NCBI GenBank assembly: GCA_905178155.1
Contig: CAJINV010000001.1
Span: 8,339,599-8,403,598 of the forward strand
Source: Amoebophrya sp. A120
Taxonomy: Eukaryota; Sar; Dinophyceae; Syndiniales; Amoebophryaceae
Length of the DNA: 64,000 bases
Direction of reading: 5' to 3'
In this document: one piece after another, positions 54,402-63,861 of the stretch
Layout of the letters: the number at the start of each line of letters is the position of its first letter
How positions within the stretch are numbered: the first letter of the stretch is position 1
Notes under the pieces: generated by a model
Seen by the model: only the letters and a program-made list of their open reading frames with translations
Databases searched by the model: none
What the model was told of the DNA's origin: nothing
Made by a program: the position numbers and the translations under genes

Positions 54402-57400
54402 CTACGTCTCCGGACGGAAGATGTTGTGCCGCATGACGACCGGTTGCGCCGCTAGACGAGGGTCGGGCACCCAGGCACCGCGCGAGTCGATCAATTTGAT
54501 AGCCCGCTCTGAGAGCACGGGAAACGCCCGCATGCCCCGAGAGATGTCCGGTGGGGAAAGGGAGCGAACGATGGCGCGCTCGGTCGTGTGGAGTGTGGGC
54601 GGCTTTTGCGAAAGGGTGGATTTGTTCGCGACCAAAGTACTGCTTGGTGACACCGGACTGGGTGCAAGTGCTGCAGTTGGAGGTCCGGACTTCGTTCCGG
54701 CGCCAGTGGGTTTCAACATCCGGGAAGAAAGGGTCCTTGGCGATGCTGCAAGGACGCCAGCAGTTGTGGTTTGCGTTTTCACAGCGAGAGGCGCGCGCGT
54801 GGGAGAAGACGAGGACGAGGAAGACGAAGACTTCAATGGTTTTGCATGACAACTTCCGTCAGGACGGTTCTTTTCGGGAGCGACGGAGTTGTGTACGCTG
54901 GTTGTGTCCTCCACAATGATGCTCGGAGCAGAAGGAAGATCCACTTGCAGCATTGTCGCTGTAATCTTCGAGGATGCAGGTAGCGTGTTCGCTTTTTGTT
55001 TTTCAACTTTCATCTCGGTCAAGCTCTTTGGTGATGCAACTTTAGTTGATGGAAGCGGAAGGATGACTCGCGGCCCAGCCTGTTTGAAAACGCCAGACTT
55101 TGTCGCCTCCAGCAGTCGCGGAGACAGGACCGGCTGACAAACTTCCAGTGGCGACTTCGATTTGCCTTGACTTTCTTCTCCACTTTTGTTGCTTTCATTC
55201 GCCTTTTCCGTTTTACACAGCTGCTGCTCGTCACCAGAGGGTGTTGCTTTAACTTCTACCACTTTGCTGCTGCCACGGGCTTTTTTGCTTTTCTCATCCT
55301 TTACGGGTGACGTTTTCGCCGGTCGCATCATGTTGATCTGTGTACTCTGATCAGACTGCGGCCCTTTGGCTTTTTCCTGCTGCAAACAACTTTTTGCCTC
55401 GGCGCTACTTTTTTTCGGTTCGTTCTTCTTTAGTTCCGGATCCTTTTTTATCCACTTCCGAGTGGATCCCGTGGGATGATGCTGCTGTGGTTTTTTTTCT
55501 CCTGCTTTCGTTGTGTGGTATTCGGCGTTTTTATCCCGCTTCTTTTTCCTAGCTTTGTCGTCTTTTGCAGCACGTCGCGCGTTTGCTTCTTCACGCGCCA
55601 ACGCGACATGGTTCGTTTTCGCCTTGCTCTTTTCTTCACTCGCGGTGGCAGCAGTCAACGCCGTTTCCATTCGAGTAGTGTCGCTTAGCGCAGCGGAGAC
55701 ACGACCCGCTTGCGGCGATTCGCTTTTATCTTCCAGTGAACCGCCGCAGCTAATGACGCCTCCTGTACTTCTTGACTGTCGTTCGACTTCTTTCACGGAA
55801 ACAAGTAATTCGCCTGTGTTTTCTTCTACGACCGGCGTGGCTTTCGAAGAATGTGTTTCGTAGTTCACGACATCCGATTCCTCAGCCGAAGCTGATAATT
55901 GTACTTGCTGGTCGTCGGTTGTCCGGAAGTACTCATCCAGCAAATCCACTACGTCCCCGCGGGTCGAGAGGATTTCCGAATTTATTGAACTAGTATTACA
56001 ATTATTGTTCTTCCACGGTTTATTACTTCCCCCCTTTTCAGACGACTGCTGCAGCTCTAGTTGATGAACACTAGTGAGTAGTACAGCACTGTCCTCTCCG
56101 CCATGTCGGCTTTTCTCCGCACAAGGAGCGGCTGCTGCTGCACCAGCGAGAGAATGCGTCGTGTCCTCGGACGTGGAGATCTGAAACGTCACGGACACGT
56201 CCTCTAGATTGATCTGCTGGTGTTGATGACCCAGGGTCGGATGCTCCTCCTCCTGCAGCTGCCGCATTGTATCAACACAACTCTCTTGTTGTTCAAACAG
56301 ACGCGCAACGCGAGCCTCTGCTTCTTCTTCTTTCGGCGTGCGGGGTAGAAGTTCTTCCACCAGCACGTAGTTGTTTTCGACGGATTTAATATTTCGCTCA
56401 TCGCACTGAAACGTGTCCTGGCCAGGTTGTCCGTCGTTCTTGCTGATGTGATCCTCGTTCTTCTCCTGATCTCTAGTATCAGTGATGTTGTTCATGCTGG
56501 TGCCAGCAATTTCCGCCAGTGTTTTCGTACCCGTGTCCTCCAACCTCGCACCCTTCTTTCGCAATCTTTTCTTCCCGTCTCGCACGACCCGCCCTCGGGG
56601 AGAGCAGGATGACCGCTTTGGTGGACTCGTGGACTTGTTGTCACCGCGTCGGCGTGGACTTGGTGTTTCCGCATCATTTCTAATTTTCTCTACTGCAGCT
56701 CCCGAAGATTTGTTCCGCAAGATGACCTTTGCGAAGCTCTTCTGGCTCGCTACCAGGACTGACTCGTGCTCAAAACGTTCTGCTTCTGTTATGTCCACTG
56801 CGTTCAAAAACCCCACTCGCGGGGGCAGAACATCCCGACTAGCGGCGGTACTCTTTGTTCGACTGCTCGTCTTCGCGCGGCTGGTCAGCAGCCGCTCGCG
56901 GTGCTTCTTCACGGACGCGTCCCGGTTTCGCTTGACCGCGGGCGAGAGCTTGTTGCGCGACGGCGAGGAAGTCAGAGTGTGGCTTGCTTGCGGCTGGGAA
57001 GGATGATCCGGACTGGCATTACTGATCGTCTGCTGGGAACTTGTTGGAAAAGCGCCTTCGCTTTGCTGCGTCGCGGAGACAAAAAGCGCAAAGTCGATCG
57101 CGTCACGAGCGCTCGACGCTTGTGGTTCTTCTAGAAGCTGGGGGACTGCGGCAGGACCGCTTGCTGTTCCAACAATCTGCTCATCCGGCGCGTTTGAAGA
57201 TTTTTCGTCATGCACCGCCAAATTTCCGCACTGCAGCGAAGTTGTATGAGTCAACCGTTCGTCACGGGCTCGCTCATCAACATTTGGTCGTGCCGACTTC
57301 TCATCAACAGGACAAGCTGAATCTGTATGATTGCCTTGTTCTTTCTTCTCGCCGGCAAGTACAGCGGCATCCGTACTATCTTCAGCGACAAGAGCCTGCT

Positions 57401-59486
57401 CTTCCACTACCGGCGCAGTCGTCCCGGAAGCCGTCAGCATCTGCAAGGCAGTCCCGCCGATATTAGCACCGACCGGTAATAGCATTGCCATGCTGCGCGT
57501 CAATGCTGTTTGGTCGCGCAGCAGCATCATCTTGTTGCTGTACGCCGCAGCGAAGGGGCCAGAAAGGTTGGCTGTTTTATCGTGTTCATCCGAAGATGAG
57601 GTCTTTATTTTACCGAACGGATTTTTTTGCCGGTGCTGGAACAAGCTGTTCGCGGGCTGTATGAGCCCGCGCTGCGGCCCCTGGCCAAGCTGCAACACGC
57701 GCGGCTTCTCCAACATTCGACTCGGAGTCAACGGAGACTCCGGCTTGCCTTGCGAATACTGGCGCCGAGAAGGGCTGGCGGTCGGGGACGAAGGCGAAGC
57801 TTGTTCAGGCGGTCTATTTTCCGACCTTTCGAATACTTCGTCGGCACGCGAACTTTCGACGGAACCGCGCTGTTCAGAATGCACAGTGCCAATAAAATCT
57901 TTCGGGGCCTCGCTGCCGACTGCTGCAACAGGTGGGTTGCCCTGATCCTCCGAGCGCTTTTGGCTGTTCCGCGCGAAACTACTCTGCAGCCCGTTACGGT
58001 TCAACTGAATGAAATTCTTCCCACCGGCGCCCCTCCGGACTGACGAGCTGCGAGACCGAAGATGAACCGCTCGCTTCTTAGTGAATGACGGGGGAGAAGC
58101 AGGACCTTTTTCCTCGTCACACTTCACCGGAACGCAAGTTGTCAACCGTGAGGGGAAATACACCTTCCGCATGGGCGGCGACCATAGATCAGTGTGGTCT
58201 GCGCTTTTATTCCTCTCTTCACTAGCATTCTTCATCCCAGACGGTCCGCCCTGAAAGTACTGCTTTCGCACAGATGTTGCAGTCGGAGACGTCGCGTTCT
58301 TTGAGGACCCGCCAACCAAAATGGATTTGCTCGGACTCCCAGGCGTGGAAGTAATAGACCCAGAGACCTTATCCGCAAACGCGGCGGCCTGTTTCAAACT
58401 GGGCGACAGGGGCGTCGGAGATGCGCTAGTACGGTGGGCGGATGCGTCACGCACTTTCAGTCCTGGGCTGCCGCTCCTAGTGCGGCTGCGTCCTCGCCCG
58501 GACCACTTGGGGCTACGACCACTGCTCCGCGCTCCGCTGCGGTCGCGGGAGGGGGTGGGGGAAAATGCGTACTGGTTGTGCTGCAGACCGTTGGGGGATG
58601 TCGTTCCGTAAACAATACTGTTCTCCAGCTTTTCGTAGCTTTTCTTCCAAACATTTTCGAAATTCTCTTCCCGCGCCGGCTTGCTCGCAGAAGATGTGGT
58701 CTCTTGATCATTCTTGCTAAGTGAGAGGACCAGGCTTTTATTTTTGACGCTGCTAGTACTTTTCGTCAGAAGAGCTTTACTGTTCACTTTCATCTTCGCA
58801 GAAAATGTGCTCGATTTTGCAAACAGGTCTTTGATCGGGGTGGTCAAAAGGTCCTTCGCGGTGAGATGATGGCTTACCGCCACACTATTGCTGGTCAACA
58901 GGGTCGGAAAAAGTGTGGCGCTCGCCTGCCGGCCTTCGTCTGCACAGTAACCTTGCTCTGCGGATTCTGTTCCAGCCCATGTACTGCGTTCTTCGTTCTG
59001 CGCGACGCTGGGAACTACAACAGGCAGTGGATTCTCGATAACGACGCTGCTAACGACGTCCTTTGCGATCAAACTATCTGCCGAGAGAATTTTCGTGCCG
59101 TTCTCAGCCGAGTAGCGAAACGGGACGGAAACCGATGCTGCCGGAACGTTGACACCTACTCCAGTGACCCCGTCGTTCCGCCCGGAAGACACGGCGGTTT
59201 GCTGATCCGACTCGTAGTCTTCCGCATCGCTTTTCACGTCCGGGTACTTTTCGCGGAGCATCAAGAGACCCTCGCTCTCCACGCGCACCACCAACTCGGT
59301 TGGAACGAACACGCTGCTGCTGTTGGCGGACACGTAGGAGTGCGCGCTTGCACTCCGTACCGAGGCGACCGATGCCGGGCATTCCTGGAAGCTGTCTTCG
59401 CTTGCGAGTAGCGTGTGCTCGGGTGGGGCCGCGCCAGCCGTAGCAGCTGTCGCTTCACGCAGGAAGTCGACGGGAGGTCGTAGCAT
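54402..59486 (-). CDS. very large disordered protein, intronless
   Basis: About 1,694 codons from ATG 59486 (MLRPPVDF); eight further codons upstream are open but begin with TTG. Composition is dominated by Ser, Thr, Ala, Lys and Glu. A basic Ser/Arg-rich zone lies in the first third, and Lys/Glu-rich charged segments, such as DDKARKKKRDKNAEYH, lie near residue 1,330. The C-terminus is more conserved-looking: SPPDISRGMRAFPVLSERAI, then DSRGAWVPDPRLAAQPVVMR and NIFRP. No folded domain or known family is visible. A scaffold, cytoskeletal or nuclear role is possible but unsupported. Striking for an uninterrupted 5-kb frame in an intron-dense region. Confidence 0.85.
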   Translation of the reverse strand: MLRPPVDFLREATAATAGAAPPEHTLLASEDSFQECPASVASVRSASAHSYVSANSSSVFVPTELVVRVESEGLLMLREKYPDVKSDAEDYESDQQTAVSSGRNDGVTGVGVNVPAASVSVPFRYSAENGTKILSADSLIAKDVVSSVVIENPLPVVVPSVAQNEERSTWAGTESAEQGYCADEGRQASATLFPTLLTSNSVAVSHHLTAKDLLTTPIKDLFAKSSTFSAKMKVNSKALLTKSTSSVKNKSLVLSLSKNDQETTSSASKPAREENFENVWKKSYEKLENSIVYGTTSPNGLQHNQYAFSPTPSRDRSGARSSGRSPKWSGRGRSRTRSGSPGLKVRDASAHRTSASPTPLSPSLKQAAAFADKVSGSITSTPGSPSKSILVGGSSKNATSPTATSVRKQYFQGGPSGMKNASEERNKSADHTDLWSPPMRKVYFPSRLTTCVPVKCDEEKGPASPPSFTKKRAVHLRSRSSSVRRGAGGKNFIQLNRNGLQSSFARNSQKRSEDQGNPPVAAVGSEAPKDFIGTVHSEQRGSVESSRADEVFERSENRPPEQASPSSPTASPSRRQYSQGKPESPLTPSRMLEKPRVLQLGQGPQRGLIQPANSLFQHRQKNPFGKIKTSSSDEHDKTANLSGPFAAAYSNKMMLLRDQTALTRSMAMLLPVGANIGGTALQMLTASGTTAPVVEEQALVAEDSTDAAVLAGEKKEQGNHTDSACPVDEKSARPNVDERARDERLTHTTSLQCGNLAVHDEKSSNAPDEQIVGTASGPAAVPQLLEEPQASSARDAIDFALFVSATQQSEGAFPTSSQQTISNASPDHPSQPQASHTLTSSPSRNKLSPAVKRNRDASVKKHRERLLTSRAKTSSRTKSTAASRDVLPPRVGFLNAVDITEAERFEHESVLVASQKSFAKVILRNKSSGAAVEKIRNDAETPSPRRRGDNKSTSPPKRSSCSPRGRVVRDGKKRLRKKGARLEDTGTKTLAEIAGTSMNNITDTRDQEKNEDHISKNDGQPGQDTFQCDERNIKSVENNYVLVEELLPRTPKEEEAEARVARLFEQQESCVDTMRQLQEEEHPTLGHQHQQINLEDVSVTFQISTSEDTTHSLAGAAAAAPCAEKSRHGGEDSAVLLTSVHQLELQQSSEKGGSNKPWKNNNCNTSSINSEILSTRGDVVDLLDEYFRTTDDQQVQLSASAEESDVVNYETHSSKATPVVEENTGELLVSVKEVERQSRSTGGVISCGGSLEDKSESPQAGRVSAALSDTTRMETALTAATASEEKSKAKTNHVALAREEANARRAAKDDKARKKKRDKNAEYHTTKAGEKKPQQHHPTGSTRKWIKKDPELKKNEPKKSSAEAKSCLQQEKAKGPQSDQSTQINMMRPAKTSPVKDEKSKKARGSSKVVEVKATPSGDEQQLCKTEKANESNKSGEESQGKSKSPLEVCQPVLSPRLLEATKSGVFKQAGPRVILPLPSTKVASPKSLTEMKVEKQKANTLPASSKITATMLQVDLPSAPSIIVEDTTSVHNSVAPEKNRPDGSCHAKPLKSSSSSSSSSPTRAPLAVKTQTTTAGVLAASPRTLSSRMLKPTGAGTKSGPPTAALAPSPVSPSSTLVANKSTLSQKPPTLHTTERAIVRSLSPPDISRGMRAFPVLSERAIKLIDSRGAWVPDPRLAAQPVVMRHNIFRPET

Positions 59487-60165
59487 TTCTCTTCTTAAGG
59501 AGGAGCACAATGGAATGGGGGCTATTTTTTCTGTTGAAACTCAAACTGGTGGAAAAACTTGCAGCGCTAATTTAGCTGGGCCGTCAACATTATTTTCCTG
59601 TTCGAGCAAAATCCAATCCGTTCAATGCTTGAATACACGGGTCACGACCCTAAACTCCAGGACGCACAAAAAAACGAAGATGACGCTTTACACAAAAATC
59701 TGAAAAAGGAAAAAAAAACGAGTGGGTCAAAAAACAAGCTATCAAACAGCAGGCAAAGGGATCAAGCGAAAAAAAAAACGAAAAAAAATGTTGAAAAAAG
59801 CAATGACGATCAAAGATTGCCAAGATATCACAATTCAAGCGAGCGTTATAGGTGTTCGGAACTTCATCTTTCGAGCTTACTACACTTTGCTACATGGAAC
59901 TCTTACTTTCTTGTTCTCTGTTCTTCGTATGAGAACTACCGTGAGTGCACACCGCATGGGCACGCAACACTAGTCGCTGTTCCACTTCATTTCCTTGTGT
60001 TGAGTCGCTTTTTTTTTCTTTTTGCTTCAATTTTACATCAACCTTAGATTTTCCGAGGCATCTTCATGCGCACCATCGCTAAAATGTCGTCGTTTATTCT
60101 TTTCCACCCGCGGCTTTTTTGGCAGCACGTGTGTCTGGTAGGATCTACTCCTGTCCTCTCCCTTC
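59487..60165. other. intergenic, no gene recognised
   Basis: About 680 bp. A very A-rich block on the plus strand at 59660-59800 and a T/C-rich block near 60005-60040. The plus-strand ORF through 59625-60047 is lysine-rich low complexity and not credible as a gene. Confidence 0.5.
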
Positions 60166-63100
60166 CTACTTCACTTCCTCAGCGAAAAACTGCTTCAAAA
60201 TTTCCCCGTACTCCATGTTCTCCAGCCTGCCCACCATGTCGCTGATCTGGTCGTCTAGGGCCTGTTTGGAGATGAAACTGTGCTGGATCTCAAACTCGCG
60301 GAACAGGCTCCACAGCTGCGCCACGGACTCCACCAGCGACACGTGGATCGGGCGGAACAACACGTGAAAGGTGCTGAAGTTCTGACTCGCCGCGTGGCTG
60401 TCAAACCCGTCCTCATTCGCTTCGAAGCGATTGGTCAGGTATATCCGCATCTTCGCACACAAAAGCGGGACTTTACTGGTCACAGACTGCAGGAAATCCG
60501 CATTCAGCTTCTCCAGTGCAGCTGGCTGCAAGAAGGATTTGCTCTTGGCAGCGGCCTGAAGTAGAATGATCGCAACAAATTATAATCTGGATTCGTCAAA
60601 AAAAAGTGACTCATTCATTGTCACTGGATTCCTCTGAAGTAAAACGAATGGAAAAGAAAAGTCTTGTACTTGACACATCAGCCAAGAAATAAACCAGCCT
60701 TATCCATGTAACATACCACTTGCTCCCGTGTCTCGGTGCCGTAGCTACCCATCTCCTCGGTGACGCGCGCGTTGAATTCCACCAGAGGCAGCGCTATGCT
60801 TTGAATTTGCTCTTGAATCAGCACCTCACACGCGTTCCGCAACTCTGTTTCCATGTCCTTCTTGCTGTCGATTCTTGTTTCCGTCAACTTTGGCGTGAGA
60901 ATGCGGAACAACTTCCCCGAGACGCGCAGAACGCCCCGGTCGTTCGCGGCGCGCGAAACCGTCGACGCGAGAGAACTGCTAATGGTATCCTTGGAGCTTG
61001 GGGTGCGGATCTCCGCAAACGCGTCTTTTACGTTACCGTAGATTGCTGCGAAATCGAAGAACTTCTCCTTGCAGACCAAGTCGCATTCGAAAGACACAAC
61101 TTGTTCCCGCAACACGAGTAGGTGCTTGATCAGAAACAGCTGCCCATCCATGTTGCTCTTGATCTTCGTGCTGTAGTACTTCAGGGTCCCGATGCAGGCA
61201 TCCACTGATTCCTGCGCTAAACCCTGGAACGTCGAAATTTCCAAAACGCGAAAAATTTTTGACAGCACCAGGAGCGTGCGCTCGAGTGTGACGAAATTGC
61301 CCTTCGAGCTGCCTTTCGCCAGGTAGTACTCCATGTCCGCGAGCGTTTCGTTCGGCTTGTCGAAGTTGCGAAAGAGCATCGCGGGGTATGAGAGTTGCCT
61401 TTCGTCCTGGAGCACGAAGCCCTTAATTTCGTCACGGATGTACATCTGCACACGAAAAATTAGCCGTTCCTGTACGTCGCGATAGAGCCGGAGAACGATA
61501 CCCAGCAGCGCAACCAGGTCGTGTTCTGTATGGAAAAAAAAAGAGATAGAGAATCAAAATGATGCTTCTAGTATACCGGAGAATTGAATCTTTTCTTCGG
61601 ACCTCTATAGCAGTCATAAAGTGATCATGCTGCTCGATTGATAGAAGAGCACCGGTCGGTTAACAATTTTTAATCATAACATGGAGTAATATAATAAACA
61701 TGTCTGTTTTTCGGCAGTCAATATCACATTTCTCTGACCTGATTTCCCGCTCGCCACGTCGGACTGGTGCGGCTGTAGAATGTCGAGCTGCTATCCAGTG
61801 CAAAAGTATGAGTATCGTACTAGAAGTATAAATCGCATGACAAATTTCCTCAGCATGAGAAATGAAATTTGGAATGCGGATTTAACTTGACAAAAAAACC
61901 TGTACTGCATAAATGCGATTAGTACGAGTACGATACTTTTGCAATGCATAGCTGCAATGCGTCCGCAATTTCCCGAAGCACGTCGATGTATCCTGAGAAA
62001 AAAAGCTTACAGTTAAAAACCCTGCTGCAAGACAAGCGAGGCAAAATGCGACTGCCTGCCAGGCTCATAATAATTTCATGCATATTCATGCGTGTTTCTG
62101 TTTTCCATAAATAATCTTTAGAATTTTTCTTTGCCATGTAGAGCAAGTTTCCGTTGCTGAAGTTCCAACAGATGTGCAAGTAACTGTAACACATTTTTTC
62201 ATCCTGGATACGATGTCATCGAACGAGAGTATCAAAGGCCGGATGAGATCGTAAAGCAGAGTCCCGAAGTGCTTGATCAGACCGTCAAGCGAGTCCTGCG
62301 GGTGTCGCGCGTCGAAGTAGGCCAGGAAAGTTTGTTTCTCTAAAATACAGAGTTTCAACACGTAGGTGGAGATCTGTCGGATGCAGGCGCTGGGGTCTTC
62401 TTGGAAGTTCACCATCACGTTTTGCATGTGCTGCTGCAAGGGACCGGACACCAAGCGAATGCGCATCTGCACGAAAAAGTTTTCCAGCTCGTCCAGCGCC
62501 TGGCCGTAGATGTCCGCGCCGTCGCGTCTGCGGTAGAGCTGCTGCGCCAGCGGCTTCATGTGGGTCGCCGCAGCGCGGAACCGCACGTAGAAAACTGACG
62601 TCTCGTACCTGTAGTTGTTATTTGAGAGAACGACTCGAATTCCGATTGGAACAAGTCTTGTACTAGCGGCCAGGGGCCCAGGGGCCAGGGGAGAAGTTTT
62701 CTCGATTTTATTCATCAATCACAATGAACAAATTCTTTCTCCTCTTCTTCCCGATACCCGCTTTTCCCGCCCGCCGCGGACTCGACTTGTTCCAAAACCT
62801 GCTCTAGTGTCCGCTCCAAGTTCCTACAGACCTGCGTCTTGAGCATCTGGCACGCACGGCGGCGCATTTGGTCGTAGTCGCGCAGATACTGCTTCGAGTC
62901 GTAGTACTCCGGATGCCTTTCCAGAAACGCTATGCCGTCGTCCAACGCATCCAAACACCGCTCGAATTCGTCCGTCGGAGCCGAGTGGGGGCCGCGGTCG
63001 AGGATCCGCTGCAGGTCCACCACACGGTCGAACTTCTCCAGCCTCTCGCTGATCGACTTCGTGTACTCTTCCAGGACGTGTTGTTCTTTCAACAAGTGTT

Positions 63101-63861
63101 CGCACTGGTGGTGTAGCACGTCGTATCCAGTGTAGAAACGGACCCACCCCAATTCTGCATGCCCAGTATAATGTGTGTCATGCGGCACTCCATGAAGATG
63201 AGAGGCAGTTTCTAGTGATGCTTGGAACAAATCTGTCGTGCGCTAAACAGGTCAAGACAGTGGATTTGTATTTATGCGTTTGAATTAGCTAGACACGACT
63301 ACACTGCATAACCAAGTTTGTCATACGTGAGCCGGACAAGTTCTTCACGATTTGTCTTGCAAAACTTCCATCTTGACTCTGGGATGGGGACGTTTTTACA
63401 CAGGATACGTCGCATTTGTGCGAGACTTCGCGCCGAAAATGCTCCACCTGCTCCAATTTTTCAAAAGCGAGCGCAAGGGAATCGCAGACCTGAGAGGCGA
63501 ATAAGGAGGATGAGTATGTTAGAGAACTTTAGAACATTGGTCTGCTTCTTGTGGAACTGCGCCCTACGTGCAGCTGAGGAGGTCTCACAGCATTTACAAC
63601 AAGAACAGCATGCCAGGCAAAAATCATCGAATGAAGCCGCACCTCGTGACAAAGTTGCTGGTGGTGGAAAATCCAGCCCCAGTTCGTCAGATAGGCCAGC
63701 GACTCCGTTTCCTCTTCGTATTGCCGCTCCATTTTCTGGAAGAACCGGTAAAAGTCCTCCTCCTTTACCGGTTTGGAACTTGAGGAAGAGGACGACGCCG
63801 TCGCCACCATGGCTGAAACATCCTCCAGCAGTGCCTGCTGCCTCTGCGTCAGGTTCGCCAT
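60166..63861 (-). CDS. COG3: conserved oligomeric Golgi complex subunit 3, 8 exons
   Basis: Exons 63861-63643, 63489-63413, 63123-62758, 62608-62216, 61988-61956, 61791-61739, 61525-60717 and 60555-60166 encode about 779 residues. COG3/Sec34 is a lobe A subunit of the COG tether for retrograde Golgi vesicles. Diagnostic segments are HHQCEHLLKEQHVLEEYTKS, FLERHPEYYDSKQYL, DVQERLIFRVQMYIRDEIKG, and FQGLAQESVDACI followed by DGQLFLIKHLLVLREQV. Three introns are inserted elements (families G, I, C); the others are GT-AG. The donor of intron 1 (GAG|GTGCGG) is the weakest call. The two smallest exons (33 and 53 bases) lie between elements and are confirmed by frame continuity. Confidence 0.93.
61792..61950. 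mobile_element. family C element, 159 bp, target duplication GCTGC
   Basis: Left end TATCCAGTGCAAAAGTATG; right end is the complement of TATGCATTGCAAAAGTATCG; both adjoin a GTACTCGTACT-type block. GCTGC flanks at 61787-61791 and 61951-61955. Excision joins IADALQ to LDILQPHQ in COG3. Contains GCATGACAAA and GCATGAGAAA. Confidence 0.92.
61989..62210. mobile_element. family I element, 222 bp, target duplication CGATG
   Basis: Ends TATCCTGAGAAAAAAAG and the near-complement of TATCCAGGATGAAAAAATG, followed by TTACAGTTA. CGATG flanks at 61984-61988 and 62211-62215. Excision joins LSFDDI to DVLREIAD in COG3. Only 38 bp separate it from the next element, so the intervening exon is tiny. Confidence 0.92.
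63124..63407. mobile_element. family G element, 284 bp, target duplication CGTCG
   Basis: Left end TATCCAGTGTAGAAACG; right end is the complement of TATCCTGTGTAAAAACG; both next to a CCCACCCC or TCCCCATCCC block. CGTCG flanks at 63119-63123 and 63408-63412. Excision joins EVSHKCD to VLHHQCEHL in COG3. Contains GCATGACAC, TTTGTCATAC and TTTGTATTTATGC, decayed forms of the shared motif. Confidence 0.92.

Noticed and set aside
59625-60047. 140-codon plus-strand ORF
   Set aside because: Lysine-rich low complexity from an A-rich tract; no domain, opposite to the local gene direction.
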